64,000 nt of DNA from Moniliophthora roreri (taxonomy: Eukaryota; Basidiomycota; Agaricomycetes; Agaricales; Marasmiaceae), in assembly GCA_001466705.2 (NCBI GenBank), contig LATX02000068.1, positions 372,001 through 436,000 of the forward strand, read 5' to 3'. Made by a program: the position numbers and the translations under genes. Each line of letters starts with the position of its first letter. Position 1 is the stretch's first letter. The notes beneath the pieces are model-generated. The model saw only the letters and a list, made by a program, of their open reading frames with translations, searched no databases and was not told where the DNA came from. Shown here one piece after another: positions 1 through 12,685 of the stretch.

Positions 1-1005
1 TAGGTGACCTTAAGGGAAAGTCGGGGGTCGGGTATGCTTTTATTCTTGCCTTTCTCGACGTTGTATCCTGAAAATGCCCACAGCTTCGATAAAGACACGA
101 ATGAAAGGGAGTGGTACTCCAGGAAATAGGATCGCCGCCCTGATACGAGATTCCCGTGATACTATTAGACCACACACTTTTTTGTAAGAATGATACAATA
201 CCGACGCTACTGTATTCTCTGATGATCTATTCATGGAAATTGAACACAGCTCCGTTTATCGAGGAAGAAATTGGCGAAGATCAAAGACGGAGCACAGCGG
301 AATTCCGAAAGCTGGGTCAGTCCTGCCCAACGTGGTTGTCGACTAGACACACACAACCCTTGGTCGGAGCATTTTATACTTTTTTTGCGCAATATACTTG
401 CCCATGCATACTACAATTCAACGAACGCCAACAAATCGTGCAACCTTGTTAATCGAATTTGGACGCCTATCACTGATTAGACAGACGTCAACCAGAAAGA
501 CGGATTTCGTCGGCTGTCCGTTAATTTTCTCTGAACAAGAGACAGTGGTCGAAACGTTTCCGGGTAATACGACGAGCGAATTTTGAGAGCACCACAACAT
601 CGCCACTGCTCACCGACAGTGCACTTCTTCCACTAATTATCAACCTCCATCACCGTCTCGCGTGCGTGTCCCAATCTGAAATAAAAGCCCAATCAGATTT
701 AGGCCTGAAGCCGAAAGGACGAGGCGACGATAGGTATGACCCACTCCGTTTAACGAGGTATGCCATACTGATACTGCACGCATGCATAGTACCAGGTTTA
801 CCCGACTTAGGTTCGGGTTCGGAATGAGGAACGGCAGACGGAGTTCAAAGTGGGGTTGCTTCCTCCACTTGGCTCCTTCCCACTGAAGCTACATGTTCAG
901 GGTCGTGATATATTATGGCTTTCGAGGATCTAGCAGATCACCAGCATTCAAAAGCATCCTTAGAATCTAGTACACCTACCACAGCTTCCATCAAATTAAC
1001 GGACA
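1..1005. other. Intergenic region upstream of the FAD monooxygenase
   Basis: No reading frame here has recognisable similarity or a convincing exon chain. The short open frames overlap on both strands and look like chance. The last 100 bases probably hold the monooxygenase core promoter, with an AT-rich TATATTA about 90 bp before its start codon. The left part may include the 3' end of a gene lying outside the window, but I cannot support one. Confidence 0.5.
909..915 (+). promoter_or_regulatory. Possible TATA element of the FAD monooxygenase
   Basis: TATATTA lies about 90 bp upstream of the start codon at 1006. Spacing and sequence are compatible with a fungal core promoter, but nothing else confirms it. 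Confidence 0.3.
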
Positions 1006-3452
1006 ATGGGCGACATTCGCGGTCTAGAAGAACATCAGTTCGAGCAGTACGATGTAGTTGTCGTTGGCGCAGGCGAGTATTCTGCAGATCTTTCGCGATT
1101 TGTTGAATTCTATGGCTATTTCCAGGTCCCGCTGGTATGATGACAGCAACCGGCCTCGCAAGAATGGGTGAACCTTTTGTTACTGCTCTAATTCGAATCA
1201 CCATTGACGGAGCACTGCTCTAAAGGTATCAAACCCCTCGTTATCGACTCTACCGATCACGCTGGACACGAATACGGCCGCTCAGACGCTTTCCAAAGCC
1301 GGTGAGTTGTGGCGGCCCAACACTATTTGACTTCGTCGAATCATTGACTTGGCTGTAGATGCATGGAAGTCATGCAAAGTTTCGGGGCGCCTATCGAGCA
1401 ACTTGAACACATGGGAAAGAAGCTTTACGGACGCACATTCTGGGAAATCACCAACGAAAATAATGTTGCCAGAACAGCATATGCGCGATTCTATCCCGAA
1501 TTTCTTGATTACGATAAGGACTACTCTCTTGCTGTGCGCCAGGGGCTCATCGAACAGGTCTTGGCGCATGACATCGAGCGCCATTACAAAGGCTTCAAAG
1601 TCCAGTGGAATACACAGTTCGTTTCGATGGAACTGCCTAAGACTGGCGAAGAGGACGGCTTCTCTACGTCGGTTGTTATAAAGGATTTGAAGACCGGGAT
1701 AGAGAAGACGGTCGTATGCAAGTATGTTGTTGCCTGTGATGGTGCGCGCTCCACCGTTCGTCGATGGGCATCCCAATTCGGTGTGAAACTGGAAGGTGCT
1801 ACCCTTCCAGTAACGTGGTGTGTTTTAGACGCTGTCGGACTACGAAGTGATCACCCAGACCTTGAGAAGCTTTGGTATGTCTACTCTCGCTCTTAAAAAT
1901 AAGATAAATCTAATTTTGAATTAGCGTTGTTCGCTCGACTAAAGGCATTGTACTTGTCATTCCCAGAGAGCCGATTAATGGTAAACCTGCAGCACGGTTC
2001 GACATTCAAATCAACAAGGGTCGAGAAGATACAACTTGTGAGGACGCGACAGAGATGATAAAGGCCATTTTCCATCCTTTCAAAGTGGAGTGGGACGAAG
2101 TTAACTGGTGGTCTATCTATGATGGTATGTTTCTCCGGTACTCGGCATTCACACATGCAGCTCATTCCTTCTGTAGTGGGGCAAAGGATAATTAATCGTT
2201 ATAGTATTCAGAACAAGGTGTTTTTCGTAGGCGACACCTGCCATACCCACAGCCCTCGCGGTAAGTGAACTGGTAATCCCTCGTTCATGCAAATTTCCAA
2301 TGAAGTTTTAGCTGGAATGGGCCTCAATACCGCTTTATTGGAGGGTCACAACCTTGCTTGGAAACTCGCTCTGGTACTGAAGGGCGTCATTCGTCCCTCC
2401 CTCCTCTCTACGTATGCTTCTGAGCGACATGCGGTTGCCAAACAGCTCGTCAGCATGGATCGTCAATTGGTCGGACTGTACGCAGGTTTGGAGGAACAGA
2501 CTGTCACGGACTTTTCCTCTGATGCAACCACACATTGGCTTGAAAAATTGCGAACATTCCAGGCTGAAAACTATGCAGTATGTATGACGCCTTCTTCCTG
2601 CACCTGTGGCTAATCCAAGTATAACAGTTCCAAGCCGGCGCTTCTGTGGTCTATGGCGTCAACGAGCTCACCATTACACCTACTGGGGAGTCCGACAAAA
2701 TGACCATTGGGAAGCCCGGCGTTGCCATCGGCTCGCGTACCAGACCTGCTGTTGTAACACGTCTTTCCGATGGTGTTCCAGTACCAATCCTTCCTCGTTT
2801 CGACGGTAAATTCTCTATCTATATCCTCGTCGGTCCTCTGGACGCTCCTGGCGTGCTCAACAACCTCAAGGCCATCGATAATTATATTCGAACATCCGGA
2901 GGGTCCATCTTTACGAAATACGGCTCCGATGTAGACGTTCACGCGAAAGCTGTCAGTGACAGAATGCCTACACTCCGCATCCCCAACGGTACGGATTCCT
3001 ACGACCCTAACTTCCCAGAAGGCCGGCTTCTGTACACATACGACTACGAGGATATTCCTCAGATTTGTGGTGAATACTTAGCACCACCCCACACCCTTTT
3101 CCGCGTCTCAGTCGTCACTACCACTTCCGTGCACTCCCCTTTGATCCAGGGCCCCATCCTCGATATGCTCTACCCATGTGAGTCTGACAAGGCACAGGCT
3201 AAACATTCACGTATCCTTCACCCTGCCTGGTTCTTCTCCGACGATATCCCCATTGTCTCCCCTTACCGAGAGACTGCTCCCGAGGCGGGAACACTCTTCG
3301 AGAATCCCATGCACCAGAAATGGGCTATCGACCCGACCATTGGTTCCATCGTAGTTGCGCGCCCCGACGCACATGTTGGAACGAAGACAGTTGGTTTTAA
3401 TGTAGAGGCATGGAAGCAAGTAGAATCTTACTTCCAAGGATTCCTGTTATAG
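1006..3452 (+). CDS. FAD-dependent aromatic monooxygenase, phenol 2-monooxygenase type
   Basis: Eight exons join in phase to 691 codons: 1006-1072, 1126-1167, 1226-1301, 1359-1874, 1925-2124, 2177-2260, 2312-2577 and 2628-3452. The N-terminus carries the dinucleotide-binding GAGPAG near residue 22. The flavoprotein hydroxylase ACDGARS motif follows near residue 190 and FVGDTCHTHSP near residue 320, the latter binding the FAD ribityl chain. The last roughly 250 residues match the thioredoxin-like C-terminal domain of phenol hydroxylases, and the length is typical of that family. Intron 1 uses a GC donor (GCGAGT...TTCCAG). Such enzymes use NAD(P)H and O2 to ortho-hydroxylate phenols or to hydroxylate with loss of a carboxyl group. 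Beside an aromatic polyketide synthase, a tailoring role on the polyketide is likely. The substrate is unknown. Confidence 0.92.
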
Positions 3453-5054
3453 AGATCATTAGTATTTCTAGAATATTTATAGAAACGAAACTGATATCTT
3501 TGTCTTGTATATTCATTTGTATGGCTCCTCTATAATTCGTTATTTTCTTCGCACGCTAGTGTCCGTTCATGATCAATCGTAGCTTTCTCCGGGATAGTTA
3601 ATATATCCTGGTTTCTGTTCCTCAACGGTCCCTCCAGGCTGTCCATAAATTGGTGTATAGAATTTATGGGGGCAGAGCCTTGCCGTACTGAATTCTTTTC
3701 GCCGCCAAAAACTACGGCAGCAGCTTTGCCATCTATGCGAGAAAGGGGATAAGCCATGCAATTATCTCACCAGCTACTAGCTGAGCACCTTGCTCAGGAG
3801 TTACGCCTTCGTTCACGAAGAGCAGGGAATTGCTCACGTAGCGCCCGTAAGGCTCTACAAACTTGTTCTTCATTCCAGGTACCTGGTGCATGTTGCCACT
3901 CGCATCTGAATGGAAAATCAGTAGCCTTGAGGACAAGCAAAGGATGCTTCCTGACCCTTGTTGGGTAATTCAAACACCTTCCGAGATAATGGACCCCGCA
4001 CCCCCTTTGGCAGTACTCGGTCATTGTGTTATTAGGAATGTTGCAACTGGTTGGTACTGCGCGATTAAGCGTCAAGGCGAACGTTACCACCCTACTGCGC
4101 ATACTTAGTCAGTGTTCCTAGCTGGAGCGGTTGGAACCGAACGGAAGTTTTTGCAGGAAAGGACATGATAGCAGTGCAAGGTTGGTCAACGTGTAAGCGA
4201 TGTCCAGTGGTCTCCTCTGTCTCCTCCAATGTATACGATTCCCGGAAAGTGACTGCGATAAGCAAATGCTTCTAGAAATTGACGCCGTAGACAAGTTACA
4301 ACAATCTGTTTAGCTATCTCCCACTGTTCGCCGGGAAAGAAGGGGAGCCTGGCCGTGGATTCCGCACAGGACGACGGTCCGTAGATTCAGTCTTCGCTTT
4401 GAGCTCTCTGGGACTCGGACTTGGTCAGATTACTTCTTGCCATCCCCTTGCCCATTCCTTCGCCCTTTGATCTGGTGCGCCAGTGAAGCTAGCTAGTGAA
4501 GTCCAAGGAGAGAATTGCTCCAAATGCTTTGCCCCAATCGAATCGGCTCAGAAGACGACAATCTTTCTCTTTCATAGCAAGTCGGAAGGCAATATAACTA
4601 TGAGTAAGAAACCGGAGTAGCCGAGGTTGGTGATATCCGCTGCGAAGTGTCATGATCCGGGCTCGTCCTCTATATTTCACATCCTCACTTCCTTACAAGT
4701 TTCCTATTTTCTTACTTGCTCAATCCCATACTTGTTTCATTCCTGTTTAGTATCCTAGTTACAGTCCTTAGTGTTTAAAGACTATGTATCTATCTTAGTA
4801 CCCTTGGTCGAATCAACCTCCCTTTATTTCTCTCCTAATACTTCTTCCTCGTTCTTCGAAACCTCACGTCTTCGCTCTCGACCTCAGCGGAGGCCCGGAC
4901 CCTCACCGTCTCGTGGACCGGCCCGATCCCCACGCGAAGGAGGTGATGTGGGTCATCATCTTTTATTCATTGCGTTACTTGTATACATCTACAGTACTTA
5001 TAATCATATACTTGCATGGTATCTGGTTGTGGTACAGGGAGATAACGAGAACGA
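3453..5054. other. Convergent intergenic region inside the polyketide locus
   Basis: These 1.6 kb separate the convergent stop codons of the monooxygenase and the polyketide synthase, which is long for two 3' ends. Apart from the unassigned minus-strand reading frames at 3530-3936, I see no domain, repeat or RNA gene. A small species-specific or decayed gene cannot be excluded. Confidence 0.4.
3530..3936 (-). other. Unassigned minus-strand reading frames, possible small gene or remnant
   Basis: Two overlapping minus-strand frames (3733-3936 and 3530-3757) have balanced, protein-like composition. They could be joined by a 38-nt GTGAG...CATAG intron in the overlap, giving roughly 115 residues. 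The upstream frame has a phrase like VNEGVTPEQGAQLVA and the downstream one GKAAAVVFGGEKNS. I recognise no family. The intron would be shorter than any other in the window, so this may be a decayed gene or chance. It lies inside the polyketide locus. Confidence 0.2.
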
Positions 5055-8000
5055 TTAGAGAGATTCAAGATAACTACATGCTTCTGAAACTCTTTGAGAA
5101 ACCGAGGGGATCTAATATACACGTCAGCAAGCGGGTACACTGAACCGAGAGAGAGACTTACATGTGCAGGGCTAAATGGCTCGAAGTGGTTTCCTGTAAT
5201 ATCCATCACTCTAACCTCAGTACCAACAACCTGTTGCCATCCACTGACGGCTTGTCGGGGGTCGCTTCGGTCGCTCAACCAAATCGGAACAGACACGTTG
5301 GGGCGTTGGTAGCCCTCCGAAGATCTGAGGAGAACGAGAGGGGGATAATGGCCACCTGTCGATGGTTCATACTTCCCTAACATTGCGGAATTCATCTGGA
5401 ATTGTCGTTTGACTAATCGACTGATGTCTGACTTGGCTGCACGACTGTCTAAATTCACAACCGAGTCGATCACAGCGTCCGAGAGAGGTACGTGATTGAC
5501 TGGACTGGGCGAATCGATGAGGACGACCCCTTTGACAGAATGGCCGGCCGACATCAGTTGGCGAGCCGCTTCGAAAGCTACCACACCACCGAAAGACCAA
5601 CCTAGTATAAACAATTAGCTATTGAAGGAGAGGAGAGGACGGTTGTACTGACCTCCGATGATAGCTGGCCCGCGTGCCGTGCTGGAAATTATAGACGCAT
5701 ACTTGGCAGCCATCGTCTTCAAGTCTGTCCAAGGTTCCGATGTCGCAAAATTGGGATTGAAAATGCCCCAAACATTGCGCTGAACACTTGACATCCGACC
5801 GTAGTAGTTGGCCAAGCCGCTTCCATCATGAATCAGGAAAAGAGGGGTCCTCTGGGATGTTGGATCTCGTATAAGCGGGGCTGGCATTTCATCGAGCGCA
5901 AGAGCTTTCAAGGCGGCGGCAGAAAGCACTGGAGCCTTGGCGACGTTACCACTTTGTGCTTCGGTTTTTGGCGGCTTCCGTTGACTAGAAACAAATTCGT
6001 TGATTGCTCGAACTGTGGGATGAGAGGCCAAAAGGTGTTGAGGAATAGAGATGGAGAGGTTGTCCTGCACTGCTTGCATAACTTCAATAGATGTCAGTGA
6101 ATCCAGACCGAGCGACTCCAAGTCAGTGTCGTCGTTGAATTCGTCGGCGCCGATACCAAGCACACCTGCTATTACCGTCTTCACATCGGCTCCTTGCTCT
6201 TCCATGACCATAGTATCTGCAACGACATCCTCAACAGCTGTTCCCGAAGACTCAGGGGTAGTAGCCAGCGAAGCATCCCCGACCTTGGACGTCACCTCGG
6301 CTGTGATTTCTGAAATGGTATGGAGATGGGATAGGATCCGTGGGTCTAGATCTGCATCTGGGAACAGCATTTGAAGTCGACCAAATATCTCGATACTCAT
6401 CAGGGAGTCAACTCCAAGGGAAGTGAGATCAGCAGAGATGTTCATCGAGGTCACTGGGAGGTCACAAGTGTCCGCAACTGCCTGACGAACCTGATCTAAA
6501 ACATTGCCCCCGCAGTTGGAGGGAGTCGATGGAGCAGGTGATGACGACTCTGCCTCAGAGGTAGCGGCTGGTGAAAGATCACCAGCCTTCGACGCCACTT
6601 CTGCTGCTATTTCCGAAATGGTACGGAGATGAGATAGGACTCGTGGATCTAGTTCTGCATCTGGGAACAACGCTTGAAGCCGACCAAATATCTCGATACT
6701 CATCAAAGAATCGACACCAAAGGAGGTGAGATCAGCAGAAATGTCCATTGAAGTCATCGGGACGTCACAGGTATCTGCGACGGCTTTTCGGACTTGATCT
6801 AGTATATCCTCGCCCTTGCCTCGAACTTTGACTTGGGCGGGCGATGCTGATGTCTTTGCAGCAACAACCGATGATGCAGACTTTGCGGCGGTGCGAGTCG
6901 GAGCGGTGGATCCGCCTTGAGCATGTTTCAAAGCTCGCTTGAGACTAGCGAGCCGGACTTTGCGGAAATGCATACGCTTCAAATGGGCAACAATTTTCGG
7001 AGAGGTACCCGTGGTGACGGCATAGGCATCCGCAAGAATGAGTCCCTCCTCAGGAAGCCATGCATTCCGGCAGAAGACATCGTACGTCGCATCATTATTG
7101 ACCAGTTCAGGGACCACCTTGACAGAGTCCACCTGGCTGCAGATGAAAGCGTCATTGGCACCGGCTCGCATATTCGCAACGAAACCTGCAACGTGAAGGA
7201 GGGTGTCCATGAAGACCGGATGAACGACGTACTGACCGGGGGTTGACGCGTGTGGGATTTTGACGGTAGCATGACCCTCCATACCAGAAGGGTGAACAGT
7301 AAGGCATCGTGCGGAGTGATACTCTTTGGAATAGTGAACGACACGCGGGAAGATGATGTCGTACATCGTACGAGTCGAGAAAAGTTCGGAATCTACATTG
7401 TCAATGACAGAGGCGATTTCCCGGCTGAGAATGGGTCTATACTGCTGGAATTTGAGGGCAGCTTTTCCAACGTTATCCCAGGAGAACTTTCCGGTGCAGT
7501 GTACGCTTTCGTCGCTGCTGTGCGAGATGACCTTCCAACTACCATCAGGGATAGAGACAACGGTCCTGATATTCCTGGTGTCGTTCTCAGCATGAACCAA
7601 AGGCTTAGCATAGTCAATATCCCGTAAGGCGATGTAATGTCCTGGTTTATTCGTCGTCGCAAGTTTGATAGCTGCCATTGCGAGTTCATGGTAAACCGAT
7701 GCGGGACACAGAGGATGTTCACCAACTTGATGGCCGCTAATGAGCTTGGAGAGGACGCTGATGGGAACCTCCACAATTGCCACGTTCCCATTCGCAGTTG
7801 ATGGGCGCTGAACCCAGGAACGCAAAAGTGAGAATTGATTGATCGTATCGACCGACTGTTGCGCTGGAAGGGGTGTGGCTGTATGCACAGTGGCTTCACT
7901 CTCCTCGAACTTGACCCAATATTTCACGTTAGTGAACGGGTACGTCGGCAAATCGACACAGCTGACACTGCCAAGGTGACTGAACACATTCCTCCAAGCG

Positions 8001-11000
8001 ACATCCGACTTTTCTGCATACAGGGTACTCAATGAGGTGGTGAGAGTACTCCAAGGGTCTTGGTTCTTCCTGAGCGAAGGAAGAAGGCGAATATCCTTTG
8101 GCAGAGCGGGGCATGCTTTCATCATGGGTAGGGTTGTCGGATGAGGCCCGACCTCAATCCAAACATTGGCAGCAAGTTCCGCGTCGGCCAGAAGTGTGGC
8201 AAACCCATCTGAGAATTTGACAGGCTCGGCACAGTGACGCGAGAAGTACGTCGAAGTGAAAACGGTACCATCTCCTGGCTCTACTACACTGCCGAAAACG
8301 TTGGATACTACAGGAATCCTCGGGGGATGAAGTTTGACGGTTTCCAAGACCGCGTTCAAATCATCCACCAGCGGGTTCATTGCAGCGGAATGGTATCCAA
8401 ATGGAACGTTCAAGATGGTACTCTTGCAGCGGATCTCATCGTCCAAATAAGACTTGAGTGCCTTCAATCCTGTCAAAGGACCAGCAACGACGCAGTCCGA
8501 GACGCTGTTGTAGCAGGCGACACTGAGAGATTCAAACAAAGGAGTTGAATCGAGTATCTTTTGGACTTCAGCGGGGCCGTTATTGATTGCTATCATCCCT
8601 GTGCTATTCATCTCGCACTTGCGAAGCATGAGACGCACTCGGGATGCGATCACAAATAGAGCGCTCCGAAGACTGAGGACTCCTGCAATAACCAAGGCAG
8701 CGTATTCTCCCAGGCTGTTAATTAGAGACAGTTAGTTTCCAAAATTGGGGGGAAGACGTGAAAGTGAACACGCTACATACCTGTGACCAACAACTGCGAC
8801 CGGAGAAAGGCCCCAGGACATCCATAGTTGTGCCAGGGAATATTCCAAGGCAAACACAGCGGTTTGGTAAACCTCCAATTCATCTGTAGCACTTAGCCCA
8901 CTTCTCTCACCGGATGGCGAAATGATTGACAGGATGTCGCCGAAGCCCATACAGGATAGTAATGAGCGACATTCGTCAACGTGGGTCTTGAAGACAGGGC
9001 AGGTTTCATACAAAGCCGCACCCATGCCCAAGTATTGACCACCCTGGCCGGAGAATACGAAAGCTACTTCGGCGTTCGACTCTTTTGCTTGAGTGCCAGA
9101 GGCCTGTAGAAGCTTCTCGACGAGCTCCTGGCGAGAAGACGCTGTAACAGCCATACGGAATGGGTACATCTGGCGACGCGCAGTCATGGTATAAGCAATG
9201 TCGTAAAGGCTCGTTCCTTCGTTCTCGGGAAGCCTAAGGTAGTCCACATAGCGCTGGCGCAGTTGATCGAGCGCAATGGAATCTTTGGCAGATAAACCAA
9301 AGGGTAAAGTAATCGGCGCAGTTATGGGGTCGTCACGAGGAGGCGCTACATATTCCTCCAGCAGTACAGCTCCATTGGAACCGGCAGCACCAAAGTTGTT
9401 GAGCATGGCGAGTCGAGGCAGACCGGGCTCTGAAGGAGCCCATTCGCAGGCTGCTGTATCAATCGCAGTGTTATCCAAGTCCAACGGAGCAATGAGTGGG
9501 TTGAGATTCTTCAAAGAGATCAACCGGGGGATGGTGCGGTGGCGAAGCATGAGAAGGAGCTTGGCCAAACCAGCCGAACCACTTGCTGCTTCGAGGTGCC
9601 CAATGTTGGCCTTGACGGAAGTGATATGCAGAGGGTTCGACTTTGGACGACCCGTAGCAAAAGTCTTGCGAATACTTTCAAGCTCATTTGGATCTCCGGC
9701 CTGAGTACCAGTACCTGTGGCTTGAATGAGAAGAAGAAATCGAGACAGAAGCAGCTTTAGCTTACCATGTGCCTCGATCACGTTGATACGATGCCTATCA
9801 ACGCCAGTTTTCTCAAGCAACCTCTCGAACAGCTTGACTTGGGTAGGTGCATGGGGGTGAGTAATCGAATGAGCATTTCCTGATTGGTTGACCTCAACCC
9901 CACGAATTACCCCGAGGATGTTATCGTTCTCGGCGACGGCGTCAGAGAGGCGTTTCAAAACGAACAATCCGCATCCTTCAGAGCGAGAGTAGCCGTCGGC
10001 AGAAGCGTCAAATGGCTTGCACTGGCCGGTGGGACTCAAAAAATGGGCCCTGTCCAAGCCGATCATCATCTAGAATAGTAATCAGTTGCAATCAACCAAG
10101 TGTAACTGAGCATATACTCACATCCGGGCTTGCAATGACATTAACACCACCAGCGACAGCTGCGTTACAGTCTCCGTTCGATAACGCCCGACAAGCTTGG
10201 TAAACAGAAACACAAGATGATGAGCAGGCTGTGTCGATGACGATTGAGGGCCCGCTGAATCCCATTGCGTATGAAATACGCCCACTAAGGAACGCACGAA
10301 GGGTACCTGAAAGAGCCGTCAATCTCTATCACCATGCCATTAATGTCAACTTACCAGTACTATAGTAGACATCAATCTCGTCTCTGAGATTCTGAACGTA
10401 GTCATCAGTCGCAACACCGACGTAACAACCAAAGGTGTCCTGTTGGAAGGTTGGTGTAGCATTCGGGACGTATCCGGCATTCTCCAAAGCCTCGTAAGCG
10501 GTCTGAAGCAAGATACGCTGCTGGGGGTCCATGCTCTTTGCTTCACGAGGAGAAATACGGAAGAACTTGGCATCAAAGAGGCTTGGGTCTGCCATGAAGT
10601 TTCCGGTGTGCGCCTTCATGGCTCGCCTAGATTTGGGATCCGAAGGCTTGTTGTACTCCGAGATGTTGAAGCGTTCGGACGGAACCTGGTATAATATCAA
10701 ATCAATATGGGGTAATGCCCCGCAGGTGTTTGACGCACCTCCGAGACGGTGTTGATACCGTTTTCGAGCAACTCCCACAACTTGGCGGCACTCGGAGCTC
10801 CAGGCATGTTCAATGCCATTCCCACAATGGCAATGGGGATCTGTCCTTCGGTCGTAGCACCTTCTAGGCGCTTGGCCGCATTCTCCGAGGTCAAGTCTTG
10901 AGTGGAAACGATGTCCTTGGAAAATGCTTTAACCATGGAACGAGTGAGTCCTGTTCCGGGTCCAAAGTTCAACAAGCGAATAGGAATGTCGACTGGGGGC

Positions 11001-12084
11001 GCCTTGGACAAAGCGTCTGTGACCAAGTGCCACTTGACTGGTTGAACAACGATCATATCGAGGATGTTTTCTAATAGAGTTGTGCCGTCGTTAGACTCGT
11101 TTACGAGTTCACCAGTAGAAGTTGATCGGAGAGGGAAGATTAGGTTATCTAGGGTAGGGAATATTACGCCACGTCGGGTGACATCTGCGAGAACCTGCGC
11201 TCGCAATCCGTCCTGGTGGCAAGGAGAGTGATATAATGTATCCACCGTCAGATTAAATATTCGGCTTGTAGAAGGAAGGGTTTCTATGAATGCAGATAAA
11301 GCGTCCGGGCGACCAGAGACCGTGAACGTCGTGTCATCACTGATAGCGGTGATATAAATTTGCGGAAGCGTGGGGTTCTGCGAGATAAATGTCGACAACT
11401 CGGCTAAGAAAGAAAGAGAAGGAGACACACCTGTACAGCGAAGATGTCTATTGCAGCTCTAACTTCAGACTCAGATTGACCCATGATAACTCTACTCCAA
11501 AACTGACGCGTTTTTTCTCCATGAGATTTGGTCAGTTCACGAGTCGCTTTGGTCTGGTACTGTTGGGATCTAAGTCCCAACCAGAAAGCAAAGCGGAAAA
11601 GCTCTACGGCATGTTTGATAAAGGATAGGCTGTCCTGAGAGCATGCCACTGCACAGGCAGGCAGGATTCCCGAGGAGAACCCAGCCACGCCGACTTTATG
11701 ATCTACATTGCTGACCAAGAATTCGGTGAAAGGGTTAAGTGACTCCGATAAAGAGCCTGCCTCCACGTGGGCGAGATATCTAAGCGCCTGGACGAGGAGA
11801 AGAGAAAGGTTGGATTGAAGGGAGTTACTAATGGGCTGTTCGCCGATGATGGAGAGGAATTCTTGGGGAGTAGAAAAGTCGGGGAGAGCTAAATCGTCAA
11901 GATCTTCGGATGAGAGCGAAGCTCGTTCGCGGAGGAAAGCACGATGGAACGAGCTGAGAAGCAAAGCGCCAGATGGGTGAGAAGCATCAGCAATGGCCTG
12001 TTCACGAGTGGAAGACGCAGCCATGGCAGTCGTACCGTGACCGGCGAAGACAGGAACATTGATGAATGTGGTCGTAGGTGCCAT
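5055..12084 (-). CDS. Non-reducing polyketide synthase, SAT-KS-AT-PT-ACP-ACP-ACP-TE (orsellinic-acid-synthase type)
   Basis: Exons on the minus strand: 12084-about 11430, about 11426-10739, 10685-10355, 10306-10122, 10069-9766, 9720-8781, 8714-5653, 5601-5162 and 5111-5055, giving roughly 2,200 residues. Domains in order: starter-unit acyltransferase (1 to about 360), with GFSSG where GxCxG is usual; ketosynthase (about 410-840) with DTACSSS and EAHATGTGT; malonyl transferase (about 940-1260) with [10 protein letters not shown]; product template (about 1330-1640) with the His of GHQVGEHPL and the Asp of [10 protein letters not shown]; three carrier domains (about 1670-1940) with GVDSLMSIE twice and GLDSLTSIE once; thioesterase (about 1990 to end) with GWSFGG. 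No reductive or methylating domain is seen. All junctions hold phase except one 2-bp slip in the SAT region near 11425-11430. Basidiomycete synthases of this layout make orsellinic acid or related tetraketides; the product here is inferred. A 45-nt in-frame intron (9721-9765) splits EAH and ATGTG. Confidence 0.93.
6305..6805 (-). repeat. Tandem 300-bp duplication encoding two near-identical ACP domains
   Basis: Bases around 6305-6505 and 6605-6805 align at an offset of exactly 300 bp with no gap that I can see. They encode the second and first carrier domains. Both contain [15 protein letters not shown] followed by LFPDA(E/D)LDPR. The third carrier domain (about 6000-6210) is clearly divergent. 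The pattern points to a fairly recent in-frame duplication of a 100-codon unit. Confidence 0.85.
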
Positions 12085-12670
12085 TGCTGATGTTAACTGG
12101 AGCTGTGAATCACTGCTGTGACGATGCTTTACTTGTCAAAATCAACGAAAAGAAAGAAACCCGTAGATATATGATCGCCGGACGCGTACAGTCGTGCACC
12201 ACCTGGCCCCGGAAGACAAGTCAAGGATTAACGCGCTGCATTCCGGAGTTCATTCACGGCAGGCGATAACATACAACTGTTGGGTATGTGGCCTGTCTGC
12301 AGCAGAACTTCATCCGTGACGCCCCCGCAGGAGCTCCGGTGGCCAGCGGTTTATTCAATCAAGCGGTATCATAATCACATAGGAAGGGGCTGGTGGTGAC
12401 ACCGGGAATGATTGTCAGGGCAAAGAGTGAAATCTGATGTGAACGAGAGGTCAGAAATAGGTGTGAGATAAGATGAAAATGACTTACATTACAACTTCAG
12501 GTCTGGAGCAGAGGTCCGAGATAACAGAAAGCAGGAAATGTCGCTTTACACGCGACAAATTTAGAGTTCATGGTAATAGAAACGAATCCAAGCCCTTCTT
12601 CCCGGGGGCATAAGGACGCGGTAGGGAGCACTCGGCAACTCTGAGTCTTTTGGTGTCCACTGAGAACTTT

Positions 12671-12685
12671 CACGTGCTGCACGTG
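12671..12685. promoter_or_regulatory. Double CACGTG element
   Basis: CACGTG at 12671-12676 and again at 12680-12685, separated by CTG. CACGTG is the core site of basic helix-loop-helix and some bZIP factors. Two copies spaced by three bases between divergent biosynthetic genes suggest an operator-like site. Binding is inferred, not shown. Confidence 0.5.

Noticed and set aside
9276..9704. Plus-strand open frame of 142 residues inside the polyketide synthase
   Set aside because: Antisense to the strongly conserved ketosynthase exon, with no start context or domain.
9721..9765. Possible 15-residue insertion in the ketosynthase active site
   Set aside because: It is a 45-nt intron with GTAAGC and TTCAAG ends whose length happens to be a multiple of three; removing it restores EAHATGTGT.
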